Below, piece after piece: positions 38,945-48,422 of a stretch of 64,000 bases of DNA. This DNA comes from Bradyrhizobium sp. CB1717 (GTDB lineage Bacteria > Pseudomonadota > Alphaproteobacteria > Rhizobiales > Xanthobacteraceae): NCBI RefSeq assembly GCF_029714325.1, contig NZ_CP121666.1, positions 1,426,001 to 1,490,000 of the forward strand. The letters are read 5' to 3'. A program made the position numbers and the translations under genes. Under the pieces are notes generated by a model. The model was not told where the DNA came from. It worked only from the letters and a program-made list of their open reading frames with translations, and ran no database searches. Each line of letters opens with the position of its first letter. Position 1 is the stretch's first letter.

Positions 38945-40527
38945 GCGACAGGGAATTGAAGCTCGAAGGCCGCCCCCTGGTCGGTGGGCTTGAGCCTGAT
39001 CGAGCCGCCATGGCTCGCCATCACCGCACGCGCGATCGCCAGCCCCATTCCGGTCCCGCCCTGGTCGCGCCGGGTGGTGAAGAACGCATCGAAGATCCTG
39101 TCGCGGTTCGGCGCCGAAATCGGCTCGCCGTCATTGCTGAACGTCACAAGCAGGGTCGTCCGCGCGTCGACCGCCTCCAGCCTGATTGTACCGGCCTTGT
39201 GCCGCACCGCGTTGTCAGTGAGGTGCGACAGCACGATCAGGGCCTTCTCCGAGGACATGCCGATCGCCCGGTCGAGGCTGCCGCTGGCTTCGATCGAGCT
39301 TGCCGGAAACCGGCTCTTGAGGTCGGCGATGACGGGCGCAAGCTCGGTGCGCTCGTTCTGCGGCAGGCTCTCGGCGCGGGCGAGCTCCCGCAGCCGCTGC
39401 GCCATCGCCTCCAGCCGCTGGGTGTCGGACAGGATGTTGGCGATGAAGGTGTTCTGCTCGGCCGGCGTCAGGCTGCCGGCCTTGCCCTGAACCGAATCCT
39501 GCAGCAGCTCGGCCGCGCCCTTGATCGAGGTCAGGGGCGATTTCAGCTCGTGGGTGAGGTGGGCCGAGAACGTCGCGATATAGTCGGAACGCCTTGCGAG
39601 CTGCTCGGCCATGCCGAGGAAGCTGTGCGAGAGCTGGGCGAACTCGCGCGTGCCGTAGTGCCGGAGCGGCCTGAACGCCTCGCGGTCGCCGCGGCCGATT
39701 CTGGCGGCGCGGTCGATCAGCTCGCGCATCGGCAGCGTGATGGTGCGTGAGAACACGAGGCCAATCAGGATCGTGCCGAGGATCACGGCCAGCCCGGCCA
39801 GGACGAACTTAGCCCGCTCCTGGTAGAGATGGTCAAAGATGTTGCTCGGTGTCCGCGTGGTGTAGATCACCCCGGCGACGCGGTTGTTGACGATCACGGG
39901 CATCGCCGAGAACACGTGCACGCCAAGGCCGCGGCTGAAGGAATAGATCGGCGGCGGCGGCTTGTCCGGCACGCGGTTGCGCAAGGTCGCGCGGTACTGC
40001 CCGTGCAGTGCGTCCGCGACCTCCTCGATATGGGCAAGCGACTGCCCGACCTCCTGCCGCCCGGCGATCACCACGCCCTGCGGATCGAGGATGCGAAAGC
40101 CCGCCAGCGTCACCTTCTGGGTCTCGCGGATGATCGGCGTCAGTTTGGCGCCGATCTCGACGTAGGCTGCTTGCGCCGGCCGGGGCGCGGGTAGCGCATC
40201 GGGCCGCCGCCGCAATAGGTCGTTGGCGGTGAGGTCGAGCGCGGGCCGGATCGGCGTGACCTGGTCGCCGGGATCGGGCAGCACGTTCGGCGGTACCTCG
40301 GGGCCGAGCGTGAGGCCGCTGTCGAGCCGTGCCGTGACCTCCTGCGCATAGATCGTCGCCAGCACGCGGCTCTGCGCGATCAGCTCGGCCTGGGTCTGGC
40401 GGATCAGCTGGTTGTCGTAGAGGCGAAAGAAGAACAGGCCGACCAGCGGCAGCACGCCGACGGTCGTCAGCACCGCGAAGATCACCAGCCCCAGCGACGG
40501 GCGCCATTTGTCAGGCGCCGCGCTCAT
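38941..40527 (-). CDS. membrane sensor histidine kinase (CreC-like architecture)
   Basis: 528 residues. Helix 11-34, a periplasmic stimulus domain about 35-240, helix about 241-260, HAMP 261-315, phosphoacceptor His326 in FSAHLTHELKSPLTS, and the ATPase with LSHLTDNAVRH and GGTGMGLAIARAVMASHGG. The periplasmic part contains IYSFSRGLGVHVFSAMPVIV and GVIYTTRTPSNIF, as in CreC-type sensors. It starts inside the regulator stop (ATGA overlap), so the pair is translationally coupled. The signal is unknown. Confidence 0.93.
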   Translation of the reverse strand: MSAAPDKWRPSLGLVIFAVLTTVGVLPLVGLFFFRLYDNQLIRQTQAELIAQSRVLATIYAQEVTARLDSGLTLGPEVPPNVLPDPGDQVTPIRPALDLTANDLLRRRPDALPAPRPAQAAYVEIGAKLTPIIRETQKVTLAGFRILDPQGVVIAGRQEVGQSLAHIEEVADALHGQYRATLRNRVPDKPPPPIYSFSRGLGVHVFSAMPVIVNNRVAGVIYTTRTPSNIFDHLYQERAKFVLAGLAVILGTILIGLVFSRTITLPMRELIDRAARIGRGDREAFRPLRHYGTREFAQLSHSFLGMAEQLARRSDYIATFSAHLTHELKSPLTSIKGAAELLQDSVQGKAGSLTPAEQNTFIANILSDTQRLEAMAQRLRELARAESLPQNERTELAPVIADLKSRFPASSIEASGSLDRAIGMSSEKALIVLSHLTDNAVRHKAGTIRLEAVDARTTLLVTFSNDGEPISAPNRDRIFDAFFTTRRDQGGTGMGLAIARAVMASHGGSIRLKPTDQGAAFELQFPVA

Positions 40528-41228
40528 GCCTCTTTCTCGCAGCGGCCGAGCTTGAAGCCGACGCCGTGGATGGTCTCGATGACGTTGTCGCAGGCGAGCG
40601 CCGCGAGCTTGGCGCGAATGTTGCGGATGTGGCTGTCGATGGTGCGGTCGGAGACCTGGATGTTGAGCTGATAGGCCGCCCGCATCAGCTGCTCGCGGTT
40701 GAACACCGACGTCGGCCGGGTCAGGAAGGCGCGCAGGATGCCGAACTCGATCGCGGTCAGCTTCAGCGGCGTGCCGGCGAAGGTCGCGACGTGCTGCTCG
40801 GGATCGATCAGCAGGCCGCCTTGCGCCAGCGCGCCCGGACTTGTTTTGGCCTCGCCGTTGCGCGGGCTGAGGCGGCGCAGGATGACGTTGACCCGAGCCA
40901 CCAGCTCGCGCGGGCTGAACGGCTTAGTCACGTAATCGTCGCCGCCGATCTCGAGGCCGAGGATGCGGTCGATCTCCTCGTCGCGCGCCGACAGGAACAG
41001 GATCGGCACGTCCGAGCCTTTGCGGATCTCGCGGCAGACGTCGAGGCCGTCGAACTCGGGCATCCCGATGTCGAGCACGATGAGATCGGGCCTGTCGGCG
41101 GCAAAGCGGCTCAGCGCCTCCTTGCCGTCCCGCGCCTCGATCACGTCCATGCCGGCCTTCTTCAGGGCGACGCGGATGACCTCGCGGATGTGGCCCTCGT
41201 CGTCGACGATGAGAATACGATTCGCCAA
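40524..41228 (-). CDS. OmpR-family response regulator
   Basis: 234 residues. Receiver with phosphoacceptor Asp53 in LIVLDIGMPEFDG and Lys in DYVTKPFSPREL, then a winged-helix output domain (LTAIEFGILRAFLTRPTSVFNREQLM, VSDRTIDSHIRNIRAKL). It is in an operon with the DUF4173 protein upstream (12-bp gap) and the kinase downstream. The likely targets include this operon and the divergent GH3 gene, whose shared promoter holds repeated TGCACG motifs. Confidence 0.94.
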   Translation of the reverse strand: MANRILIVDDEGHIREVIRVALKKAGMDVIEARDGKEALSRFAADRPDLIVLDIGMPEFDGLDVCREIRKGSDVPILFLSARDEEIDRILGLEIGGDDYVTKPFSPRELVARVNVILRRLSPRNGEAKTSPGALAQGGLLIDPEQHVATFAGTPLKLTAIEFGILRAFLTRPTSVFNREQLMRAAYQLNIQVSDRTIDSHIRNIRAKLAALACDNVIETIHGVGFKLGRCEKEA

Positions 41229-41240
41229 GAAACTCTCCGC

Positions 41241-42737
41241 TCACCCTGCCGGCTGACTGCCGGGCTGGCTTTTGGCCTGAGCATCGAGGCGACGCTGCAG
41301 CCGCCAGCTGCGAAAACCCCAGGCCCGCCAGGCCAGATCCTGCCGCTGACTTTCTACAAGCCGATCTCGACGTCCCGCAAGACAGTAATCGCCGCCGCGA
41401 AGCGCGATGACCCTGTCGATTGCAGGCAGCGCCTGCGGGCCCAATGTGAGGAGATAGTCGGCGTCGATCTTCACGCCCTTGCCCCCCGTTTCACTGCTGT
41501 GCTTCAGATTGTAGTCGGCAATGAACGCATCGAAGTTCAGCAGCGAAACACTGTACAGCACGATCGTTAACGCGATGAGATTGGCGCAGACGAGCCACCT
41601 GTTGGAGCGGTTGAGCGCGATGCGCGCGACGATGAGGATCAGTCCCAGCGCCACCAGTCCCATCCAGATGAAGGCCGCGATCCGCCAATAGGTCAGCATG
41701 TAAATGCCGACATAGAGATCGAGCCGAAGGATGGAGGAGGCGACCAGCAGCACGTTCTGCCCGACCCAGAGATAGACCAGCGGGCGGATCACATTCGATT
41801 TCTCGGCTGGCCCGCCCGGACGCATCGCCACCAGCACGAAGGCCGCGGCGAGCAGGGCGGTCACGATCAGCGGATAGGCGCCGCGGTGGGCGTAGGCCGC
41901 ATAAGTCATGTTGTCGGGCAGGGCCACATGGCCCCAGAGATAGATGCCGTCGAGCACGGACTGCGCTGCGAACAGCAGGTTGAACAGGATCAGCGAGCGC
42001 AGGATGCTGGAAGGACCCAGAAACTCCGGCGAGATGAAGGGCGCAAGCGGCTCCGGCTCCGTGACATCGGTTTGGGCGGCAATCTTCCTGCGCCGCCAGC
42101 GCACGTGGATGAACGGCCAGACCAGCGCCAGCATCAGGATCCAGAACAGCACGCGCGGGACGCTGACATATTCGAGGATGATCTTTGGATTGAGCAGCGA
42201 GACCCATTGCTCGATCACCGGATTGGCCGCAGCGAACAGCGCGACGAACACGGTGCCCAGCACCACCGGCATCAGCCACAGCGCGATGCCGCGGGTGAAC
42301 GCCGATATGTTGAAGACCTGGAGCGCGTCGGGGAAGACTCTGAAGGGGCCGAACAGGACGAAGTTTCGCAGCGCGCGGGCTCGGTCGGCAAGTCCGGTCG
42401 TTTCAGGATTGGTTGCCAGCAACAGGGCGATGACCAGTGCTGCAATGAGGATCAGGAACGAAAGCGTGTTGAGCTCTTCGATGGCAGGCACGAGACCAAG
42501 GACGATGACGGCAGCACCGATCGCCGCGCGGCGGATGTCCAGGGATGCGTGGTTGGCGAGCAGCGAGGCGCAGACGATCGCGACTGCAAAGATCACCAGC
42601 GACAGCCCGGCCCGCTGGCCATAGAACAGCCAGTCGGCGAGCGCGGCGAGCACCAGCGCCATCGCGAGCTTGACTGATATTGTCGAGGGCCTGATCGGTT
42701 GGATGTCAGTCGTCGGCGTCGTAGCCAGGCTCGTCAT
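41241..42737 (-). CDS. DUF4173 multi-pass membrane protein
   Basis: 498 residues from ATG 42737 (MTSLATTPTTDIQP); a TTG two codons upstream is less likely. About ten to twelve hydrophobic helices (for example LAMALVLAALADWLFYGQRAG and ALRNFVLFGPFRVFP as a family mark, LSLLNPK..., YWRIAAFIWMGLVALGLILIV). The gene is first in the operon with the two-component pair, so it may be part of the signalling or a target. The DUF4173 family has no known function. Confidence 0.82.
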   Translation of the reverse strand: MTSLATTPTTDIQPIRPSTISVKLAMALVLAALADWLFYGQRAGLSLVIFAVAIVCASLLANHASLDIRRAAIGAAVIVLGLVPAIEELNTLSFLILIAALVIALLLATNPETTGLADRARALRNFVLFGPFRVFPDALQVFNISAFTRGIALWLMPVVLGTVFVALFAAANPVIEQWVSLLNPKIILEYVSVPRVLFWILMLALVWPFIHVRWRRRKIAAQTDVTEPEPLAPFISPEFLGPSSILRSLILFNLLFAAQSVLDGIYLWGHVALPDNMTYAAYAHRGAYPLIVTALLAAAFVLVAMRPGGPAEKSNVIRPLVYLWVGQNVLLVASSILRLDLYVGIYMLTYWRIAAFIWMGLVALGLILIVARIALNRSNRWLVCANLIALTIVLYSVSLLNFDAFIADYNLKHSSETGGKGVKIDADYLLTLGPQALPAIDRVIALRGGDYCLAGRRDRLVESQRQDLAWRAWGFRSWRLQRRLDAQAKSQPGSQPAG

Positions 42738-42767
42738 GCGCAAATGACCTTTCGTGAATATCGATAT

Positions 42768-42847
42768 CGTGCAGTCTGCACGGCGCTTGCGCAGAAGCCG
42801 GGGTCTTCGTCTGCACGGTTTCAGGAGTCTTTTGCAGTTTTCGTGCA
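42768..42847. promoter_or_regulatory. CGTGCA/TGCACG motif array between DUF4173 operon and GH3 gene
   Basis: A perfect dyad CGTGCA-GTC-TGCACG lies at 42768-42782. Further half-sites are TGCACG at 42812-42817 and CGTGCA at 42842-42847, giving four half-sites in 80 bp. They lie between divergent starts 42737 and 42926. Binding by the OmpR-type regulator encoded next door is a guess. Confidence 0.45.
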
Positions 42848-42925
42848 GGTGCGCTTTTGCCCCTCGCGCAGCGCAGATCGCCTTGATAGGTGCGAAGCAT
42901 TCATCACCATCGCATGTGGTGCATC

Positions 42926-44266
42926 ATGCAATTCCTTCGCCGTATCGGTCTCATCCTGCTCTGGCTCGCCGCGCCCGTCGTTGCATTCGCGGCCGCGAAC
43001 AAGAACGATCCTTATCTGGTCCCGCTGCGTGGCGGCGGAAACACCGCGCTTGTCGCCGCAAGCATCATGATCGTCATCGTCCTGCTGCGGAGAGGACGGT
43101 GGCGCAGCATCGCGGGCAAGCTGCTCGTCACGCTCTGGTGCCTGCCGCCGCTGCTGATGTCCACCGCGCATCTGAAGTTCGAGCTGCGCAAGCACGATGT
43201 CCTTGCCGTCAGCGCCGCCGAGGCGCGTCAGCTCGGGCCACACTTCATGGTCGGCTATTCCTCCTTTCCCGAGGTGGCGCGCCTGGCCGAGCAGGGCCTG
43301 ATCGGCGGCATCTATGTCACGCGGCACAATATCCGCGGCCGGACCATCGAGGCGCTGCGGGCCGAGATCGCGACGCTCCAGGACAAGCGCCGTGTAGCTG
43401 GCCTGGCGCCGCTGGTCGTGGCGGCAGACCAGGAGGGCGGCATCGTCGGACATCTCGCGCCGCCGCTGACAAAGCTGCCGGCGCTGGCGACGCTCACCGG
43501 GCTTGCTCCCGACGAGCAGCAGGCCAAGGCCGAAGAGTTCGGTCGCATCCACGGCCGCGAGCTCGCGGGCCTCGGCGTCAACCTCAATCTTGCGCCGGTG
43601 CTCGACCTCAAGCCGCCGCAGCGGCGCAACCGCCTCGATTTCCACACCCTGATCGGCCAGCGCGCGATAGCGACCGATCCCGTCGTCGTCGGCACGATCG
43701 CAAGCGCCTATGTCCGCGGGCTGGAAGAGACGGGCGTCGGCGCCACGCTCAAGCATTTCCCGGGCATCGGCCGCGTGCGCACCGACACGCATCATTTCCG
43801 CGCCAGTCTCAACACGCCGGTGAAGGAACTGGAGGTGACCGACTGGCTCCCATTCCGCGAAGTGCTGTCGCACTCGCGCAGCGCGCTGATGGTGGGCCAT
43901 GTCACGCTCACGGCCGTCGATCCCGATCGCGCCGCGTCGCATTCCAAGCGCGTCGTCGATGGGATCATCCGCGGCAAATGGGGCTACCAGGGCATGGTGA
44001 TGACCGACGATCTCGTGATGGGCGCGATCTATCAGAACGACGTCTGCAAGGCCGTGGTCGAGGCGATCAATGCCGGCGTCGATCTGCTGCTGGTCGCCTA
44101 TGACGGCGCGCAGTTCTACCGGGTCTTTGCCTGCGCCCTGGAGGGATCGCGGCAGGGCAGGCTCGATGCGGCGATGTTGCATGCGAGCGCGGCGCGGCTG
44201 GAGCGCGGCTTTCCGACCGCGCAGGCACGCGCCTCTTCGGCAATCAGCATCGCTCGCCAGAACTAG
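42926..44266 (+). CDS. membrane-anchored GH3 family glycosidase (NagZ-like)
   Basis: 446 residues from ATG 42926. Three hydrophobic segments at about 7-24, 39-55 and 62-79 precede the catalytic barrel. GH3 motifs: VVAADQEGGIVGHL, the KHFPGIGRVRTDTHHF acid/base region (NagZ-type Asp-x-His kept, though GHG is GIG) and the nucleophile Asp in GMVMTDDLVMGAI. NagZ enzymes cut N-acetylglucosamine from muropeptides and are normally cytoplasmic; the anchor here suggests an envelope location. The stop codon shares CTAG with the convergent binding-protein gene. Confidence 0.85.
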   Translation: MQFLRRIGLILLWLAAPVVAFAAANKNDPYLVPLRGGGNTALVAASIMIVIVLLRRGRWRSIAGKLLVTLWCLPPLLMSTAHLKFELRKHDVLAVSAAEARQLGPHFMVGYSSFPEVARLAEQGLIGGIYVTRHNIRGRTIEALRAEIATLQDKRRVAGLAPLVVAADQEGGIVGHLAPPLTKLPALATLTGLAPDEQQAKAEEFGRIHGRELAGLGVNLNLAPVLDLKPPQRRNRLDFHTLIGQRAIATDPVVVGTIASAYVRGLEETGVGATLKHFPGIGRVRTDTHHFRASLNTPVKELEVTDWLPFREVLSHSRSALMVGHVTLTAVDPDRAASHSKRVVDGIIRGKWGYQGMVMTDDLVMGAIYQNDVCKAVVEAINAGVDLLLVAYDGAQFYRVFACALEGSRQGRLDAAMLHASAARLERGFPTAQARASSAISIARQN

Positions 44267-45882
44267 CCTTTGGCGAACTGACGGTAGTCCGGCTCGCGGT
44301 GAAACCAGAATTCGTAGCCGGTGACGGCCTTCTGCATGGCGACGTCGTGGATCGGCTGGTTGAGCGGAATGACGGGAACGTCGCGCATGCAGAGCGCGAT
44401 GAAATCCTTCACGCATCTGTCGTATTCTGCGGCGTCCGTGGTGAAGCGCGCCTTGTCGATCAGCGCGTCCATCTGCTGGTTCTGGTAGGAGGAGATGTTG
44501 AAGATCGAGTTGTTGCCGTGGAAATTCCAGTAGAAGTAGTACTCGGGATAATCCAGCCAGCCGCTGAAGCGGTTGAGCGCGAGCGGCAGCTCCTTCTTGT
44601 TCAGCGTCGTGCGCCAGTTCGCGCCGGGGATTTTTTCGATTCCCGCCTTGATGCCGATCTTGGCGAGGCTCTCCTGGATCAGGATCGCGGTCGGCTCGCC
44701 GACGGTGGCCGTGCCCGTGTCCAGCGACAGCGTCGTCTCCAGGCCGGATTCGAAACCTGCTTCCTTCATCAAGGCCTTGGCCTTGTCGAGATCGGTGACG
44801 TAGGGAAACGCCTGCGGCCAGACCGGTTTTGAGACGTCGGCTGCGCCGCCGTACATGGGAACGGCACGGCCGAAGAAGGCGCTGGTCTGGATCTGCTCAT
44901 ACGGCATCGCCCAGGCGATGGCCTGTCGCAGCTTGGCATTGTCGAACGGCGGCTTTGCCGTGTTGAGCGCGACATACCAGAGCGCGTTCGGGATCGGCAC
45001 GCCCGAGACCTTGACCTTGCCCTCTTTGATGATCTGCTCGAAATCGCGCGGCGCAAAGCCGCTGGAAATATCCGCATCGCCCCGCTCCAGCATGGCGCGG
45101 CGGGTGCCGGCGGAGGGGACGTCGCGCGCGATCACGCGCCTGACCTTGGGCAGCGGTCCGCTCTTCCAGTCATCGAAGCGGGCCAGCACGGTTTCGCTGC
45201 CGGGCTTCCAGCTCTCGATCTTGTAGGCGCCGCCGCCGGCTTCGTTGTTCCTGAGCCAGGTCAACGCCCAGGGATCTTCTGCAGTCGCGTTCTTCTTCGC
45301 CAGCTCTGAATTGATGATGAAAGGCACGACCACGGCGACGTTGAACAGCAGCATCTTGTCCTTGCGAACATAGTCGATGCGGAAGGTGTAATCGTCGACC
45401 ACCACGAACTGCTCGGGCTTCTCCAGTGACCCCGCCGACATCTGGAAGGTCGGGAAGCCGCCGACCTTCACGGCGCGGTCGAACGACCATTTGACGTCCT
45501 TGGCGGTAACCGGCGTGCCGTCGTGGAATTTGGCGTCCTTACGAAGGCTAAAGGTGCAGGACATGCCGTCGGCCGCGACCTCCCAGCTCTCGGCAAGTTC
45601 AGGCGCGAGCTTTTCGCGGTCGTACGAGACCGTCCCATCGGGCAGTGTCTTGGAGGCGTAGGTCAGCAGGCGGTCGTAGCAATTCCAGGACAGGCCGTTC
45701 ACGGTCTGGTTGGAGCCGACGCCCTGCATGTCCAGCGAGTTCGGCCCGAGCTCCTGCACCACCAGCAGCGTTTCGGCTCGGCCCTGTGCCGAGGCAAGTG
45801 ACGGGGCGACCGTCATTCCAGCGACGCCGAGGGCGCCAAGCACGACTCTGCGGCGGCTCAGATCGAAAGACGATGGACTCAT
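44263..45882 (-). CDS. peptide/nickel-type ABC transporter substrate-binding protein (SBP_bac_5), Tat-exported
   Basis: 539 residues from ATG 45882, which has the strong AAGGAGG site six bases upstream; an ATG at 45909 exists but is poorer. The N terminus carries a twin-arginine signal, SRRRVVLGALGVAGM, then ASA/Q. Family blocks: SWEVAADGMSCTFSLRKDAKFHDGTPVTAKDV and AIAWAMPYEQI with the C-terminal QPIHDVAMQKAVTGYEFWFH. Such proteins bind oligopeptides or other small solutes. No permease genes adjoin. Confidence 0.92.
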   Translation of the reverse strand: MSPSSFDLSRRRVVLGALGVAGMTVAPSLASAQGRAETLLVVQELGPNSLDMQGVGSNQTVNGLSWNCYDRLLTYASKTLPDGTVSYDREKLAPELAESWEVAADGMSCTFSLRKDAKFHDGTPVTAKDVKWSFDRAVKVGGFPTFQMSAGSLEKPEQFVVVDDYTFRIDYVRKDKMLLFNVAVVVPFIINSELAKKNATAEDPWALTWLRNNEAGGGAYKIESWKPGSETVLARFDDWKSGPLPKVRRVIARDVPSAGTRRAMLERGDADISSGFAPRDFEQIIKEGKVKVSGVPIPNALWYVALNTAKPPFDNAKLRQAIAWAMPYEQIQTSAFFGRAVPMYGGAADVSKPVWPQAFPYVTDLDKAKALMKEAGFESGLETTLSLDTGTATVGEPTAILIQESLAKIGIKAGIEKIPGANWRTTLNKKELPLALNRFSGWLDYPEYYFYWNFHGNNSIFNISSYQNQQMDALIDKARFTTDAAEYDRCVKDFIALCMRDVPVIPLNQPIHDVAMQKAVTGYEFWFHREPDYRQFAKG

Positions 45883-46134
45883 CGATACCTCCTTGGGACG
45901 ATTGGCCATTCAAGGAGGCAAGGTGCATGCCATAGGGGCTTGCGACAACGAGCGCGACGTCGTTGGCGATTGCGGCGCCAGCGACAAGTTGAAATCGAGC
46001 GACGCAGTCTCCGTAGTGGCGTCTTAGCCACACATCAACGCAAATGACAACTTTAAAGGAGTGTCAGCCTGTCGCGGCAACCCATTTCCTGCAACAAGAG
46101 CATCGTTGCTTTTGGAATTGGCGGGGGCTTGGGA

Positions 46135-46851
46135 ATGCGTCGTCTTGCGGCGGTGGGCGTGGGTTGTTTGGTTTCGTTTCTGGGATGTGGAAGTGCCGCA
46201 ATTGCCGCCGATCTGGCGGTCAAGGCTCCGGTGGCGGTGAGGCAGTTTACCTGGACCGGGTGCTTTGTCGGTGTTCATGCGGGAGGCGACTTCAGCAACG
46301 ACAAGATCAGGAGCTCGGGCGATTTCAGCTCCACTGGTTTCATCGGCGGCGGACAAATCGGGTGCGACTACCAGTTTGCATCGGCCTGGGTTGTCGGTGT
46401 CGAGGCCCGCGCCGCCTGGTCCAGCCTGACCAGCAAGACACCCGGTCTCGGCAGTTTCGGCGGCGTGGTCATCCCGACGCAGTTCACCGTCAGCAACGAC
46501 TTCCTGGCGTCGGCGACCGCGCGGCTCGGCTATGGCTTTGCCGGCAACTGGCTTGCTTATGGCCGCGGCGGCGTCGCCTGGACGCGGGAAAAGATCGACA
46601 ATGTCGTCACGCCGCCGCTTCTGGGAGTCCCGGTCGATCCCAAGGCAACCGTGACGCGCACTGGCTGGACCGCCGGCGTTGGTCTCGAGTGGGCATTCGC
46701 GCCGCACTGGTCGACCAATTTCGCGTACGACTACTATGATTTCGGCGCCAATGACTTCTTCCTGACGAACGCCGCGCCTCTGGTGACCTTCAGAGGAAAC
46801 TTGAAGGACACAATCCACACTGTGACTGCCGGCGTGAACTATCGCTTCTGA
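46135..46851 (+). CDS. Omp25/Omp31-like outer-membrane barrel protein
   Basis: 238 residues from ATG 46135 with GGGGG upstream. Signal peptide MRRLAAVGVGCLVSFLGCGSAAIAAD, then an eight-strand barrel with the family start TWTGCFVGVHAGG, middle block GFIGGGQIGCDYQFAS, ATARLGYGFAGNWLAYGRGGVAW and the terminal VTAGVNYRF ending in Phe. Rhizobial genomes hold many of these; they are major outer-membrane proteins with structural or adhesion roles. Convergent with the dihydropyrimidinase gene (20 bp apart). Confidence 0.9.
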   Translation: MRRLAAVGVGCLVSFLGCGSAAIAADLAVKAPVAVRQFTWTGCFVGVHAGGDFSNDKIRSSGDFSSTGFIGGGQIGCDYQFASAWVVGVEARAAWSSLTSKTPGLGSFGGVVIPTQFTVSNDFLASATARLGYGFAGNWLAYGRGGVAWTREKIDNVVTPPLLGVPVDPKATVTRTGWTAGVGLEWAFAPHWSTNFAYDYYDFGANDFFLTNAAPLVTFRGNLKDTIHTVTAGVNYRF

Positions 46852-46871
46852 CCGAGAGGTTTTGCGAGGCG

Positions 46872-48326
46872 CTACGGTGTCACCGCTCCGCGCGAAACCG
46901 CGCGCGGGGCGGTCAGCTCTTTCCATGTGGAATTCGCTACATGCACCGGCGAGAAGGCCGGGCGTTCGATATAGCGGCCGTCGCCGGCTTCGGCGCGCAA
47001 ATCGCCTTCCTTCCAGACGACACGGCCGCGCGACAGCGTCGCGGCCGGCCCGCCGATGCAGGCAAAGCCTTCGAACACATTGTAATCGATCCGGCTCATC
47101 TGCCGCTTGGCGCTGATGGTCTTGCTCGCCTTGGGGTCCCACACCACGAGATCGGCATCCGAGCCGACGGCGACGGCGCCTTTGCGCGGGTAGATGTTGA
47201 GGATGCGGGCGATGTTTGCCGACGTCACTGCGACGAATTCTTCCTTCGTCAGCCGTCCCGTGGCGACGCCCGCGGTCCATAACAACGCAAGGCGATCTTC
47301 GAGGCCGCCGGTGCCGTTCGGGATTTTTCTGAAATCGCCGAGCCCGAACCGCTTCTGCTCGGTGGTGAAGGCACAATGGTCGGTCGCGACCACCTGGAGC
47401 GAGCCGGCTTGCAGGCCGGCCCAGAGGCTGTCCTGATGCTGCTTGTCGCGGAACGGCGGCGACATCACCCGCTGCGCGGAATGATCCCAGTCCTTGTTCT
47501 GGTATTCACTTTCATCCAGCAGCAGGTGCTGGATCAGCGGCTCGCCATAGACGCGCTTGCCGACGGCGCGTGCTCGGGCGATCGCCTCATGCGCCTCGCG
47601 GCAGCTGGTGTGCACGATATAGACCGGCGTGCCGGTCATGTCCGCGATCATGATGGCGCGGTTGGTGGCTTCGCCCTCCACCTCCGGCGGCCGTGAATAG
47701 GCGTGGCCCTCCGGGCCGGTGACGCCGCGCGCAATCAGCGCCTCCTGCATCAGGGCGACGACATCGCCGTTCTCCGCATGGACGACAGGCATGGCGCCGA
47801 GATGGGCGCAGCGCGCGAACGAGTTGTAGAGCTCATCATCGTTCACCATCAGCGCGCCCTTGTAGGCCATGAAATGCTTGAAGGTGTTGATGCCGTAGGT
47901 TTTGACCACGGTCTCCATCTCGTCATAGATCTGCTTCGACCACGACGTCACCGCCATGTGGAAGCCGTAGTCGCTGGCCGCTTTCTCGGATTTGTGCCGC
48001 CACTCCTGATAGGCCGCGAGCATGGACTGCCCCGGATCGGGCAGGCAGAAGTCCACCACCATGGTGGTGCCGCCGCTCAGTGCCGCCTTGGTTCCGGATT
48101 CGAAATCGTCGGCGGTGACGGTGCCCATGAACGGCATTTCGAGATGGGTGTGCGGATCGATGCCGCCCGGGATGACGTAGGCGCCGCAGGCATCGACGAT
48201 CTCGGTTCCTGCCGGCGCATCGAGCGATGCGCCCACCGCCACGATTGTCTCGCCGTCGATCAGCACGTCCGCGCGGCGCGAATGATCGTGATTGACGACG
48301 GTGCCGCCGCGGATGAGGAGGGGCAT
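46872..48326 (-). CDS. hydA: dihydropyrimidinase (D-hydantoinase)
   Basis: 484 residues. It opens the ring of dihydrouracil/dihydrothymine (or 5-substituted hydantoins). Zinc site: DPHTHLEMPF, carbamylated Lys in HFMAYKGALMV, His in VVHAENGD and VHTSC, and Asp in VATDHCAFTT. Length and the SRIDYNVFEGFACIGGPA block fit the dihydropyrimidinase group over allantoinase. The other enzymes of reductive pyrimidine breakdown are not in this window. No co-directional partner gene is close. Confidence 0.93.
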   Translation of the reverse strand: MPLLIRGGTVVNHDHSRRADVLIDGETIVAVGASLDAPAGTEIVDACGAYVIPGGIDPHTHLEMPFMGTVTADDFESGTKAALSGGTTMVVDFCLPDPGQSMLAAYQEWRHKSEKAASDYGFHMAVTSWSKQIYDEMETVVKTYGINTFKHFMAYKGALMVNDDELYNSFARCAHLGAMPVVHAENGDVVALMQEALIARGVTGPEGHAYSRPPEVEGEATNRAIMIADMTGTPVYIVHTSCREAHEAIARARAVGKRVYGEPLIQHLLLDESEYQNKDWDHSAQRVMSPPFRDKQHQDSLWAGLQAGSLQVVATDHCAFTTEQKRFGLGDFRKIPNGTGGLEDRLALLWTAGVATGRLTKEEFVAVTSANIARILNIYPRKGAVAVGSDADLVVWDPKASKTISAKRQMSRIDYNVFEGFACIGGPAATLSRGRVVWKEGDLRAEAGDGRYIERPAFSPVHVANSTWKELTAPRAVSRGAVTP

Positions 48327-48422
48327 GAGGAACTCCGGGGAGAGGTGAGGGACGGCCCGAAGGCTAAGCGCACCACCCGCGATGCGACAGGCGAAATTTT
48401 AGTCAGCCGCCGCCGATCCTTT

